Positions 42,899 to 52,033 of a DNA stretch of 64,000 nt are shown here, one piece after another. The stretch comes from JARRRD01 sp046706685 (GTDB lineage: Bacteria > Nitrospirota > Thermodesulfovibrionia > Thermodesulfovibrionales > UBA6898). The DNA lies in assembly GCA_046706685.1 (NCBI GenBank), contig JBJKPE010000230.1:1-64000 (forward strand). Reading direction: 5' to 3'. The translations under genes were made by a program, and so were the position numbers. The first letter of the stretch is position 1. Every line of letters starts with the position of its first letter. Under the pieces are notes generated by a model that was not told the DNA's origin, made no database searches, and saw nothing but the letters and a program-made list of their open reading frames with translations.

Positions 42899-45751
42899 TC
42901 AAGCCAGTCCTATTTTCGACATCATCTTCCTGATGTTGTCATAGTCTTCGTCGGACGCCGGGGCGAACCCCGTGTAACTGACGTTTATCGACTTCAATAT
43001 CGTGGCGTCTTCCGGTTTCCCTTCACCCAGAGAGATCAGCGCGTTCCTTAATTCCGAAACCAGTCGAGGCTCAAGGTCCTTCGACACGCAAATATTGAAT
43101 TCGGGAATATTTTCTGAAACCTTGAGGAATTTCAGTCCTTCGCCCCTGAATTTTTCGGCTGTCGATTCCATTAGCCCGCCCGCATCGAAATCGCCGCTTA
43201 TTACGGCACGGGCGACGTCGTCATGATGACCCAAATAATTGTAATAATGCAGGTCCTTGATGTCTACCCCTGCTTCATACAGCATAGCCCTTGGGACGAT
43301 GTGGCTGGAAGTCGAGTGTATGTCGCCGAAGGCGAAGGAACGCCCGCCGAGATCTTCAAGAGAGCGGACCCCGCTGTCGTTCCGTGTGACTATGACCGAG
43401 TGGTGGAACGGCTTGCCTTCCGTCAGGGCCTTGACCAAAATCATCACTTTATATTTATCGTGCGCTTCGATATAAGTGGACGGCGTCATAAAACAGAACT
43501 GAGTGGTCCCATGTCCGATGTCCTCTACGGCGCTCTGGAAATCTACTGCCACCCTGAGATCTATCCTCCGTTTCAATATTCCGCCCAGATATTCCGCCAG
43601 GGGGTTAAACTTCTTAAACATGACGGCCGGAGATTCGAGCGGGACGATGCCCATCCTGAGGAGCCCGGAAGCCGCCCCTTTTGCGAAAGTAAATCTCTCC
43701 ATTTCCGTTACCGCCAGTTCAGAATCCTTCATGAGTTCCTTAACAAGCTGATTGAGCCGGAACGCACGCTCTCTGTTCTCTCTGGGAAGGTCCTTAATCT
43801 TTTCCACGGAATCCCCGATCTGGCTTGAGCCGACCTTCTGTTCGTTTGTAGCCCGCGATATGTGCTGGCTTTTATCAGATACGAGTTCCACCGCCTGCGA
43901 GATCTGTTTGCTGTTCAGGGATTGTTCGTTCGTCGCGGTCTTAACGTGGACCGTGACGTCGCCTATCTTCTGCGTCGCGTTCATGATAAACTGGATCTGC
44001 CTGTTCTGCTCCGTAGTCGCTCTGGCGATCTGCCCGGCCATGCCGAGCACCTTCTCCATCGCAGTGGAAACAAATCGTGCCGCCTTTGACTGCTCAGCCG
44101 TTGCCTGTTCTATCGCCGCGGTCATTTCCGATGATTTTTTTGAGCTCTCCACTATCTTTCTTAGCGCATCTACGGCCTCATTTGTGACCTTGAAGCCCAT
44201 CTCGACGGATTGCAGCCCCTCGTTCATCGCCGCTACGGCGTCGCCAACCTCCTGCCTGACAGCCTGTATCAGATCTGCAATCTCCTGAGTGGATTCGGCC
44301 GTCCTGTCGGCCAGACTTTTTATCTCATCCGCAACCACGGAAAAGCCCTTGCCCTGTTCACCTGCCTGCGCAGCCAGAATCGCAGCGTTAAGTGCAAGCA
44401 TCGTGGTCTGGTCCGTCACCTCGTCGATCACAGTAAGTATCTTGCCGATCTCCTCCGAACGTCCCCCGAGTTTGTCCACATAATTTGCGGTCTTTTCCAC
44501 CGAGGCCTTTATATGCTTCATCCCGCCTATGGTCTTCTCGATAGAGGTCATTCCGAAAGTGACGGCTTCGTTCTTGACCTTGTCGGATAACATTGCCGAT
44601 TCCTTAGTGCGCTGTTCGACCTCTTTTATGGAAGTGGAAATCTCGATGATGGCCGCCTGGGTCTCCTCGGCAGCTTCCGCCAGTTCTCCGGCATTGGCGG
44701 CCACCTCTTTGATTGCGGCGGACAACTGCCCGATGGAAGTCGAGGTGGATTCCACAGCCATCGAGAGATCCTCCGCACTGCCCTTAATCTCCGAGATGCT
44801 TGTTACCATCTGCTCCATTGAAGCGGCTGTCTCCTCGGCCGACGCGGCAAGCCCATCCGTACTGTCCGCGATCTCTGTAATCCCCACATTCATCTCCTGT
44901 ATCGACGAAGAAATGTTGTTGACGGACTCTGTTTCAAGCATCGTGCCTTCAACGACTTTCCGGGATTCCTTCTCGACGTCCTCGGCCACGTGCGAGACGC
45001 GACGGGACACATCCTTGATCCTCTCCAGTATGCCGGAAATCGACACCAGCGAATCGCGCACCTCCCTGCTGAACCTTCCTATCTCGTCCCCGCTCTTGAG
45101 ATCGACATTGAAGGTCAGATCCCCCCCGGACAGCTTCAGCGCCGCCGTCTCCAGCAACCGGATAGGTTTGATCACAGTTCTTCTGATTACCGCCCACAAT
45201 ATGAAGCTAAAGAAAAGACTGGCGAGGATCGTCGCCGCAATCACGAATCTTATATACTTGACCGCACTGTTGTACTCCGCCTCTATCGACATTGACGCCT
45301 TGACGGCACCGAGGACCTCAGGGTCCCCAGCGTGGCATCCCCTGCACTTTCCGGAATTCAGCAGTGGTTTATAGAATGTAAGTTCCTTCACCCCTCTGAC
45401 GAGCAGGGGCTTGCCGCTGCGTTCTATCTCCTTGAGGGGCGCCAGTTCCAGGGCGGGGGCATTCTTGTCAAAGGCGGCCCGGCCCTCAAAGTTCAGGACG
45501 GAGATTTCCTTCACTCCGCTTGTATCTTTCAGGTCATGGACCAGTTCCTTCGTAATATCCGCTCTCCCGTCGAGCATTGTTCTCTCAACGTCTTTAGCGA
45601 TGACATTGGCCGTGGCCTCGGAACTGGTTTCCGTAATATTGTAGAGGCTCGATTTTTCGATGGTCATCACCATAACACCAGCGGCCACGACACCGATAAG
45701 AAGCAGTGCCGCCACAAGGGTCAATATCTTTAATTCAAGCGTTGCGCGCAT
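42899..45751 (-). CDS. Chemoreceptor with periplasmic heme motif and C-terminal PhnD-like binding domain
   Basis: A 950-residue receptor from ATG 45751, preceded by GAAGGAGGGC. TM1 is about 8-30, a periplasmic domain spans about 31-165 with a single c-type heme motif CRGCH at 136-140, and TM2 is about 167-189. HAMP and methyl-accepting helices follow, with tip DQTTMLALNAAILAAQAGEQ. Past the signalling domain an additional region (about 690-950) resembles the phosphate/phosphonate-binding PhnD/SsuA fold: GIVPLESPAVMFKKFNPLAE, QFCFMTPSTYIEA, LGGRSFAFGD, YYNYLGHHDDVARAV. By membrane topology this domain should face the cytoplasm. Known biology: PhnD-like proteins are periplasmic; a cytoplasmic C-terminal fusion is unusual. 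Heme may sense redox state or a gas; the second ligand is unknown. Confidence 0.9.
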   Translation of the reverse strand: MRATLELKILTLVAALLLIGVVAAGVMVMTIEKSSLYNITETSSEATANVIAKDVERTMLDGRADITKELVHDLKDTSGVKEISVLNFEGRAAFDKNAPALELAPLKEIERSGKPLLVRGVKELTFYKPLLNSGKCRGCHAGDPEVLGAVKASMSIEAEYNSAVKYIRFVIAATILASLFFSFILWAVIRRTVIKPIRLLETAALKLSGGDLTFNVDLKSGDEIGRFSREVRDSLVSISGILERIKDVSRRVSHVAEDVEKESRKVVEGTMLETESVNNISSSIQEMNVGITEIADSTDGLAASAEETAASMEQMVTSISEIKGSAEDLSMAVESTSTSIGQLSAAIKEVAANAGELAEAAEETQAAIIEISTSIKEVEQRTKESAMLSDKVKNEAVTFGMTSIEKTIGGMKHIKASVEKTANYVDKLGGRSEEIGKILTVIDEVTDQTTMLALNAAILAAQAGEQGKGFSVVADEIKSLADRTAESTQEIADLIQAVRQEVGDAVAAMNEGLQSVEMGFKVTNEAVDALRKIVESSKKSSEMTAAIEQATAEQSKAARFVSTAMEKVLGMAGQIARATTEQNRQIQFIMNATQKIGDVTVHVKTATNEQSLNSKQISQAVELVSDKSQHISRATNEQKVGSSQIGDSVEKIKDLPRENRERAFRLNQLVKELMKDSELAVTEMERFTFAKGAASGLLRMGIVPLESPAVMFKKFNPLAEYLGGILKRRIDLRVAVDFQSAVEDIGHGTTQFCFMTPSTYIEAHDKYKVMILVKALTEGKPFHHSVIVTRNDSGVRSLEDLGGRSFAFGDIHSTSSHIVPRAMLYEAGVDIKDLHYYNYLGHHDDVARAVISGDFDAGGLMESTAEKFRGEGLKFLKVSENIPEFNICVSKDLEPRLVSELRNALISLGEGKPEDATILKSINVSYTGFAPASDEDYDNIRKMMSKIGLA

Positions 45752-45761
45752 ATGCCCTCCT

Positions 45762-46523
45762 TCAGCCCGCATCTATGTTCATAGCCTCCTCGAAACGGAC
45801 AATGGATATAAAACGTTTCTCCTGAATGACTACGCCGGCTATAAACCTTCGCTCCTCCTCCGTCAGATGGGCCGGAGGCGCTAGCACACTGTCTTCGCGA
45901 AATCTAACCACTTCCCGGATTTTATCGATAGTCGCCCCTATGAGTCCCTTCGGACCCGAGAGGATCAATATTTTTTCATTCCTGTCGTTTCTTTCCGAAT
46001 CGGCATTGGGCGAAGAACGATGCGGGTTCTGTCCCAGGGCGAACCTCGCTTTGAGGTGGACGACCGGAATTATTTTCCCCCTGAGCGACATTATTCCGCT
46101 GACATAATCAGGCAGCAGAGGCACAAAGGTTATGCCCTGGTAGGGTATGATCTCCTCTACGTCGGCAACCATGAAAGCAAATTCCTTTCCAGCGAGGCTG
46201 AAGGTGAGGAGTTCGATTACACTCCCCGCTTCTTTCGACGAAGATTTCTCACCCTCATCCGGCTCATCCACGGCTTCTGCGGCCATTGCCGCGACAGCCT
46301 CTGTTTCCGGGGTCTTGAAGAAGGGCATTTTCCTGTCCTGCCCGTCTTCATCCGCCAATTTTTCGGCCCCTTCGGTCTCCCCTGAAGCCGTATCTCTCTC
46401 TTCCCCCGGCGACGACGGAAGGACCGGGGTACCGCTCTCCTCTGCAACCTCTTCAGTCTTTCGTATCGCCCTATGCTGCAGCTCCTTCTCTTTGGCTTTT
46501 TTCCTAATTTTCGCTATATCCAT
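45762..46523 (-). CDS. cheW: CheW-domain protein with charged N-terminal extension
   Basis: A 253-residue protein. The N-terminal ~105 residues are acidic/basic low complexity (EKELQHRAIRKTEEVAEES...). The CheW domain is about 110-250: LTFSLAGKEFAFMVADVEEI, SLRGKIIPVVHLKARFAL, and GATIDKIREVVRFREDSV. It precedes the heme-containing receptor gene by 10 bp. The extension may link to the membrane or to the AAA protein upstream; it has no recognised motif. Its start lies within the end of the AAA gene (20 bp overlap). Confidence 0.88.
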   Translation of the reverse strand: MDIAKIRKKAKEKELQHRAIRKTEEVAEESGTPVLPSSPGEERDTASGETEGAEKLADEDGQDRKMPFFKTPETEAVAAMAAEAVDEPDEGEKSSSKEAGSVIELLTFSLAGKEFAFMVADVEEIIPYQGITFVPLLPDYVSGIMSLRGKIIPVVHLKARFALGQNPHRSSPNADSERNDRNEKILILSGPKGLIGATIDKIREVVRFREDSVLAPPAHLTEEERRFIAGVVIQEKRFISIVRFEEAMNIDAG

Positions 46524-47322
46524 TTAACCCCAGCTCTCCCGCCGCACCTTTCACAAGCGCCTCGGTGATGACTGTAACCTCCCTGGCAAATCCGTCCAGA
46601 AGCGCGGAGGTGGCGATGCCGTTTATCAGTCTCGGTACCCCGCCCGAATAGAGGTAAAGAGCCCTGAGCGCATCGCCGGAAAAAAGCATATCTTCCCTGC
46701 CGGAAACCTTCAGCCTGTGAGCCACATAGTCCCCTATTTCATCTTCGGCGATGGGCCCGAGATGGAAGAAAAGGCCGATTCGCTGCTTTAAGGGCATATA
46801 TGCCTTATGGTTCAGCCTTCTCCGCAGGTCCGGCTGTCCTACGAGCACCAGGCTAAGCAGGTTGGTGTAGTCGAGCTGAAAATTGGTAAGAAGTCGTATC
46901 TCCTCAAAGGTGTCCTTGCTCGGGATCAGCTGCGCCTCGTCGATTATGATCACCGGCGTGACACCCGCTTCGAAGTATCCATATACTTTTTTGTAGATCT
47001 CCTCCAGCAGGTCGGCCTTGTGTGAGGAGCGAATCTCCGTTTCCATCCTCATGGCGACCGTCCTCAGGAATTGGGAAGAGGTCAGCCTCGGATTGATAAT
47101 ATTTATCACCCGGTATTCAGTGCCGAGGCTATCCATCAGGGCCCGGGTCAGGGTCGTTTTGCCGCACCCCACTTCTCCGGTCAGCATTATCAGTTCCTTT
47201 TCCTCCACGGCGTACTGCATGCGGGCCAGGGCTTCCTCATGACTCCTGCTGAGGAAGAGAAACCTGGGGTCCGGAGTTTTGCTGAAAGGTCTGGCCTTCA
47301 GCCCGTAGAACTCCTCAAACAT
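46504..47322 (-). CDS. ExeA/GspA-like AAA ATPase
   Basis: A 272-residue ATPase from ATG 47322 (MFEEFYGLKARPF), preceded by AAAGGGGGTGCCC. LTGEVGCGKTTL is Walker A (about 48-59), VIIIDEAQLI is Walker B (about 125) and SLVLVGQPDLRRRL is the sensor-1 region. Proteins starting FYGLxxxPF with TPDPRFLFLSRSHEEAL are the ExeA/GspA family that remodels or transports envelope complexes such as the type II secretin through peptidoglycan. No peptidoglycan-binding domain is attached. Its presence inside a chemosensory operon, overlapping both cheA and cheW, is unusual and suggests array assembly or polar positioning. Confidence 0.87.
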   Translation of the reverse strand: MFEEFYGLKARPFSKTPDPRFLFLSRSHEEALARMQYAVEEKELIMLTGEVGCGKTTLTRALMDSLGTEYRVINIINPRLTSSQFLRTVAMRMETEIRSSHKADLLEEIYKKVYGYFEAGVTPVIIIDEAQLIPSKDTFEEIRLLTNFQLDYTNLLSLVLVGQPDLRRRLNHKAYMPLKQRIGLFFHLGPIAEDEIGDYVAHRLKVSGREDMLFSGDALRALYLYSGGVPRLINGIATSALLDGFAREVTVITEALVKGAAGELGLNGYSEN

Positions 47323-49300
47323 GGGCACCCCCTTTCTGCTTAATCACAGACTCATCAATCAGCGATTCTATGTCGAGGACGAGAATCACATCGTGTTTCC
47401 CTATCTCGGCAGCCCCGGCAAAGCCCCTTGTCTTTTTGAGATAATCCCCCAGAGACTTGATCACGATCTCCTGCTGGCCGTATAGTTCGTCCACAAGGAC
47501 CCCGACTCTCCTCTCCCCGAAACCGACTACGACTGCGAAGGACCTTTCACTGTCGTCGCCCCGGAGTTCAAAGAACTTGCCCACTCTTATCATAGGAAGC
47601 ATGTCGCCCCGGAGATAATAAACCTCTTTTCCCTCCACGGTCTGTATGTCACGATTCTCCACTATCATCGTTTCGGACATCGAAGAGAGCGGCACCGCGA
47701 ACCTCTCGCCTCCGACCCTCACCACAAGGGCTTTAATGATAGCGAGCGTAATAGGGAGGGTAAGCACGAAGACCGTGCCAGAGTCCCTGACGGTTTCGAC
47801 CTCCGCAAATCCGCCGAGTGCGGACAGTTTCTCCCTGACCACGTCCATACCGACCCCTCTGCCCGAGACCTCGCTGACCTCATCCTTTGTGCTGAATCCA
47901 GGGACAAAGATAAAATCGATAACCCTGCTTTCCTCAATCTCCTCCCCTTCAGCGAGCATCCCTTTTTCCACCGCCTTGCGCCTCACCCTGTCCACGTCGA
48001 TTCCAGCCCCGTCATCCCTGAGCTCCACCATGACGTGATTGCCCTTCTGGTAAGCCTTGAGGACCACCGTTCCCGTCTCCTTCTTACCCTTCCTCTGCCT
48101 CTCCTCGGGGAATTCTATGCCGTGGTCCATGGCATTCCGGACAAGATGCATCAGGGGGTCCGCAATCTCCTCCGCGAGGTACTTGTCAAGTTCCGTTTCC
48201 TCCCCGTACATAACAAGCTCGATCTTCTTGCCGATCTCTCTCGAATACCTCCTCACCACCTGCGCCAGGCGTGCAAATATCTGTCCTATCGGCACCATCC
48301 GTATCTCCAGCACCTGGTCCTGAAGTTCAGCCAGCCTTCTTTCCATGGTCTGGGAGATCTTATGGATATCGTAAGCCAAGGCGGTCTGCCCATGCTTTTC
48401 CGCAAGCTCCACGCCGATCCGTCTGACCGCTCCTTTTGCCATGGTCAACTCACCCACCGTGTTGAGTATCCGGTCAAGCTTGTCGATATCAACCCTGACC
48501 GTCGATGTGGTGCTCTTCAGATGGACCTCCAGCTGTTTCTGGGCCTCGCCGGCTGCGGCAGCCGGCTGCGGAAATGCCGTCTTGGGACCGACAAGCGTTT
48601 CTATCTCGAAATCGACGTCCCTCTGTAACTCTTCATTCCTGCTCGTGCTACCGAACATCAGATTGAACCCGATACACCCTTCCGGCACGTCCTTCGAGGT
48701 CGGAAGGGTCGAAATCAGTTCTCCCTTCGACTTTATAATCTTTGTAAGCTCCTCCAGCAGTTTATCGAACACGTCCAGAGGAAAAACCGCCTTCGCCAGA
48801 TAAACACCCCGGCCTTCCTTTATATTGGACTTGAGCCTGTGTTCCTCGTACTCCGACAATACCTTCAAGATGGACTCGTCTATGAGGCCGTCCTCCGAAA
48901 AATCCCCTGCCCCGACTTTCTGAGATTCCCTGAAGGCTTCTATATCATTTATGACATCGGAGACGTCCCCTTCTTCATTTCCCCTCCCGATGTCCTCCAC
49001 AATGCCCCTCAGTATATCTATGTTTTTGAAGAGGAAACTGACCACCGCCGGACTCACGCCGATCTTACCGAGTCTCACGTCGTCCATCAGGGTTTCAAGT
49101 GAATGGCTTATGCTGGTTATGCCGTGGAGCCCGAAGAGTCCGGATATCCCCTTAAGGGTATGCATGGTCCGGAAAAGGGCGTTAATCGTATCGGGGTTGA
49201 GACCTGTCGAAGCGGTATCCTGTATTTCGAGTATCAGCCTCTGCGATTCCTCTATAAGCTCTTCTGCTTCGGCAATGAATTCCTTCTTCGAAGATTTCAT
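47315..49300 (-). CDS. cheA: Chemosensory histidine kinase
   Basis: A 661-residue CheA. P1 Hpt domain with the phosphorylation site His47 in FRTMHTLKG. A linker domain (about 165-235) takes the place of the P2/CheY-binding region. P3 dimerisation (about 270-330), then the ATPase with HLVRNAMDHGIE (N box), LRDDGAGID (G1), GRGVGMDVV (G2), and a C-terminal CheW-like P5 domain. It passes phosphate to the CheY proteins and CheB. Overlaps the AAA gene downstream by 8 bp and cheY upstream by 4 bp. Confidence 0.96.
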   Translation of the reverse strand: MKSSKKEFIAEAEELIEESQRLILEIQDTASTGLNPDTINALFRTMHTLKGISGLFGLHGITSISHSLETLMDDVRLGKIGVSPAVVSFLFKNIDILRGIVEDIGRGNEEGDVSDVINDIEAFRESQKVGAGDFSEDGLIDESILKVLSEYEEHRLKSNIKEGRGVYLAKAVFPLDVFDKLLEELTKIIKSKGELISTLPTSKDVPEGCIGFNLMFGSTSRNEELQRDVDFEIETLVGPKTAFPQPAAAAGEAQKQLEVHLKSTTSTVRVDIDKLDRILNTVGELTMAKGAVRRIGVELAEKHGQTALAYDIHKISQTMERRLAELQDQVLEIRMVPIGQIFARLAQVVRRYSREIGKKIELVMYGEETELDKYLAEEIADPLMHLVRNAMDHGIEFPEERQRKGKKETGTVVLKAYQKGNHVMVELRDDGAGIDVDRVRRKAVEKGMLAEGEEIEESRVIDFIFVPGFSTKDEVSEVSGRGVGMDVVREKLSALGGFAEVETVRDSGTVFVLTLPITLAIIKALVVRVGGERFAVPLSSMSETMIVENRDIQTVEGKEVYYLRGDMLPMIRVGKFFELRGDDSERSFAVVVGFGERRVGVLVDELYGQQEIVIKSLGDYLKKTRGFAGAAEIGKHDVILVLDIESLIDESVIKQKGGAHV

Positions 49301-49671
49301 AAGTAGACGGTATTTTTTATTATTTCCTGCAGTTCGGAGGAGGTGAATGGTTTGGCAAGATAGGCGGTGGCTCCGAGCGCCATACCCCTCTTTCTGTCCT
49401 CTTCACTCCTTTCGGTGCTGACAATGATGATAGGCAGCTGGTTATATGCCTGGTTATTTCTGATGAAGCTGATGAGTTCAAGCCCGTTGATGTCGGGCAT
49501 ATTGATATCCGTTATGACCAGCTCATATCCCTGTGACGGCAGTATCTTTAACGCCTCGAACCCGGTGGAAGCTTCGACAACCTCGAAATCGCCGAGTTCG
49601 TCGATAATCGCCCTGATAAGCGCCCTGGTCGTAGCTGAATCTTCGACTAAGAGAATTTTTTTCACAACCAC
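49297..49671 (-). CDS. cheY: CheY-like response regulator, first gene of the chemosensory run
   Basis: A 124-residue receiver: ILLVEDSATTRALIRAI, LVITDINMPDINGLELI with the acceptor Asp, IVSTERSEEDRKRGM and YLAKPFTSSEL with Lys. It overlaps cheA by 4 bp, so the two are coupled. Two CheY proteins lie in the operon, this one at the head and another at the tail. Close in style to the latter; one may be an output and the other a phosphate sink. Confidence 0.93.
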   Translation of the reverse strand: MVVKKILLVEDSATTRALIRAIIDELGDFEVVEASTGFEALKILPSQGYELVITDINMPDINGLELISFIRNNQAYNQLPIIIVSTERSEEDRKRGMALGATAYLAKPFTSSELQEIIKNTVYL

Positions 49672-49826
49672 CTCCCCTTTTGCGCTCCCGTCGATTCTGT
49701 GTTCTCAGGCCACTCTCTAGAATACAGAATTTCCGGCCGGGAATCCAGAATAAAATTCATCTCCTTTCAGTGCCCCGCGTATCAAATACGATACGATTCT
49801 ACCAAATGACCCCGCAAAAAATCTTC

Positions 49827-50957
49827 TCAGCCTTCGGCGGAACCCTTTCGCAGCTCTATCTCCTGTATCCTTCTCTGGAGCAATGATTTTTCGAGTGCCA
49901 GCCCCGCATGGTCGATGAAAATCTCCAGACCTTCCGTCTCGGCAATAGCCTCTCCAGACGAACCGTTATCGCAGTAAAGGATGGCAACCACCCTCCCCTC
50001 GGCGACAAGGGGGAAAATAGCGACCTCCGGGGGGCGCAGTCCCCCGAGTTCATCCAACATCCTCTTAGTGACTTCGTCATCCTCCATCTTGCCTCTGTAT
50101 GTCATCTGTTCGAGCATTATCTTTCTGAAAAAAGGGCTCTCCTCGACGCGCAGGACCATCTCCCTCACCTTTTCATCAGGCCTTTCTATATCGAGTCCAA
50201 ACTGTCCCAGTCCCACCATCTCGTCATTACCTACCATAAAGAGGACGCCCCGGTGAAAGATGTCGCTCGCAAACCTCAGGATGAGCAAGGTTATTTCCGA
50301 GGTTGAATTGGGGAACCTGAGCTCTCGTGTGAGGGACTTCAACGCAGAGATGTCCTTCCGTTCCGCGGCCGGCGTTTCCCATCCCTCGTCCCATCCGGCG
50401 TCCTCCGACATGTCTTCGGAGAAACCCTCATCAGGCATAAAAGATGTCTGGGAAGACTCGTCCTGGACGCGAGCCCCTTCCATAAGCAGATATTCGGGGC
50501 TCATTCCCTTGGAAAGTTCCCAGCCCAGATCGTCCAGTTCGGTCTTTCCCTCAAGGTCCAGGTCGTCCAGTTCGAACTGAAAATCACCGTCCTCCCACAT
50601 GAGGAGGCGGTAAATGACTCTCTCGACCCTTTTTCTTGTGACCTTATCCAGCGCTTCGGCACTCACTGATCCGAAATCCAGGAGAATTTCGGCGAGCGAT
50701 TTTGCCGGCAGCTTCTTTTTTATTTCTACCGCCAGATCGAGGACAGGGCTCTTAATCAGTCCGGCGTCAAGCAGGTTTCCCCCCAGGCTTTTCTCGATGT
50801 CATCAGTTTCAGCCCTGACAACCAGTCCGTTTTTTAAAACTATGACCGCCTTTCCCCTGCTGCTGCTGATAACAAGCGTTCCGGATTTTTTCCCCACGCT
50901 CAGTATCTGGAATATATCGGCGATTGCCAGGTCTTCAAGTCTTCCCGCAAGGCTCAT
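49827..50957 (-). CDS. DUF4388/GAF signalling protein
   Basis: A 376-residue soluble protein from ATG 50957 (MSLAGRLEDLAIADIFQIL), preceded by GGAAGGGGTTGG. The first ~165 residues match the DUF4388 (PATAN) domain: SVGKKSGTLVISSSRGKAVI and RVIYRLLMWEDGDFQFE. A charged linker (about 175-215) leads to a GAF-like domain (about 220-370) with LFMVGNDEMVGLGQFGLDIE and AIFPLVAEGRVVAILYCDNG. DUF4388 proteins pair with chemosensory and Frz-type systems in Myxobacteria and others. It lies about 155 bp upstream of cheY and may be an additional input. Confidence 0.85.
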   Translation of the reverse strand: MSLAGRLEDLAIADIFQILSVGKKSGTLVISSSRGKAVIVLKNGLVVRAETDDIEKSLGGNLLDAGLIKSPVLDLAVEIKKKLPAKSLAEILLDFGSVSAEALDKVTRKRVERVIYRLLMWEDGDFQFELDDLDLEGKTELDDLGWELSKGMSPEYLLMEGARVQDESSQTSFMPDEGFSEDMSEDAGWDEGWETPAAERKDISALKSLTRELRFPNSTSEITLLILRFASDIFHRGVLFMVGNDEMVGLGQFGLDIERPDEKVREMVLRVEESPFFRKIMLEQMTYRGKMEDDEVTKRMLDELGGLRPPEVAIFPLVAEGRVVAILYCDNGSSGEAIAETEGLEIFIDHAGLALEKSLLQRRIQEIELRKGSAEG

Positions 50958-51349
50958 TGTATACCAACCCCTTCGGAATGAACCGCCGGGCCGCTCCATC
51001 CCGGATGAAAGCTCCCTCTGGCGACACTGGAAGCAGAAAGGCTCTCATCCCTTCCGCCGGCGAGGAGCAGGGTCAAGACTCTCTCCATTCTTTTTTCTTT
51101 GCTTCCCCTCACCATCACATCCATGTCCGTCAAAAAAAGCTCAAAAAGCAGGCGCACCTCAAGAGGGACCGCTTCTTTCGATAGTGGAGTATATCAGTAC
51201 AAAATAAGGAGTGTCAATGAGACGGGAGGAATGACGAGCCCGCCGATTTCCCTGTATATAATGCGGCAGGGAGCGGGGAATAAAGATAGAACCTCACGCC
51301 CGTCCTGAGAAAAGTTGACAACGTGGCGGCCGTAAAAGTAATTTAAAAC
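50958..51349. other. Intergenic region between DUF4388 gene and hisH
   Basis: About 390 bp, divergent promoter area. A 67-codon minus-strand frame (51157-50954) overlaps the start region of the DUF4388 gene; it lacks a ribosome site and family features, so it is not called. TATAAT occurs at 51257-51262 (plus strand) without a proper -35. No other structure recognised. Confidence 0.45.
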
Positions 51350-51961
51350 ATGATTGCGATCGTCGACTATGGCATGGGTAATCTTAAGAGCGTCGAGAAA
51401 GGCTTCAAGAAAGTCGGGGTTGATGCCGGGATAACCGCCGACCCGAAAGTGATAGACAACGCTTCGGCAATCGTGCTCCCCGGGGTAGGTGCCTTCAGGG
51501 ACTGTGTAAGAAACCTGACGAACCTTTCTCTGTCGGATACAATAGCGAAATCGATCCTGAAGGGCAAGCCCTATCTTGGAATATGTCTGGGACTGCAAGT
51601 ACTTTTCAGCGAGTCGGAGGAATTCGGCGCCTGCAGGGGGCTCGACATCTTCAGGGGAAAAGTGGTGAGGTTCCGGATAGGGGAAAAAGTCCCTCATATG
51701 GGCTGGAATAACGTGAAGGTGTCAAGAAGGCCGCCTATTTTCGACGGAATAGAGGACAACTCATTCTTCTATTTTGTCCATTCCTTCTACGTAGTTCCGG
51801 ACGACGCTGGACTCGTCGCCGGGACGACGGACTACGGCATCAAATTTACATCCATGATATGGAAGGACAACGTTTTTGCCACCCAGTTCCACCCGGAGAA
51901 AAGCCAGGGGCTGGGACTGAAGGTACTAAAGTCATTCGGAGAGTTCGTCCGGAGGGCGTGA
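51350..51961 (+). CDS. hisH: Imidazole glycerol phosphate synthase, glutaminase subunit
   Basis: A 203-residue class I glutamine amidotransferase. DYGMGNLKSVEKGF at the N-terminus, VLPGVGAF, the nucleophile Cys in GICLGLQVLF and the His-Glu pair in ATQFHPEKS complete the catalytic triad. HisH supplies ammonia to HisF in histidine synthesis. No other his gene is in the window; amidotransferases of this fold also serve glycan amidation in some clusters. The product is 203 residues, normal for HisH. Confidence 0.93.
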   Translation: MIAIVDYGMGNLKSVEKGFKKVGVDAGITADPKVIDNASAIVLPGVGAFRDCVRNLTNLSLSDTIAKSILKGKPYLGICLGLQVLFSESEEFGACRGLDIFRGKVVRFRIGEKVPHMGWNNVKVSRRPPIFDGIEDNSFFYFVHSFYVVPDDAGLVAGTTDYGIKFTSMIWKDNVFATQFHPEKSQGLGLKVLKSFGEFVRRA

Positions 51962-51973
51962 TTCGAACTTCAT

Positions 51974-52005
51974 TGAGCGGAGGACTTGAAACAGTCCTCC
52001 GCTCA
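51974..52005. terminator. Strong convergent hairpin between hisH and peroxidase
   Basis: TGAGCGGAGGACT at 51974-51986 pairs perfectly with AGTCCTCCGCTCA at 51993-52005 (13 bp, 6-base loop). It lies 13 bp after the hisH stop and about 28 bp before the peroxidase stop, so it can act as a bidirectional transcription end. No T-run follows in either direction. Confidence 0.55.
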
Positions 52006-52033
52006 ACGACTCCAATCTGTCATCTCTCCTTGA

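Noticed and set aside
50954..51157. 67-codon minus-strand frame upstream of the DUF4388 gene
   Set aside because: No ribosome site, overlaps the start of the real gene and has no recognisable sequence feature.
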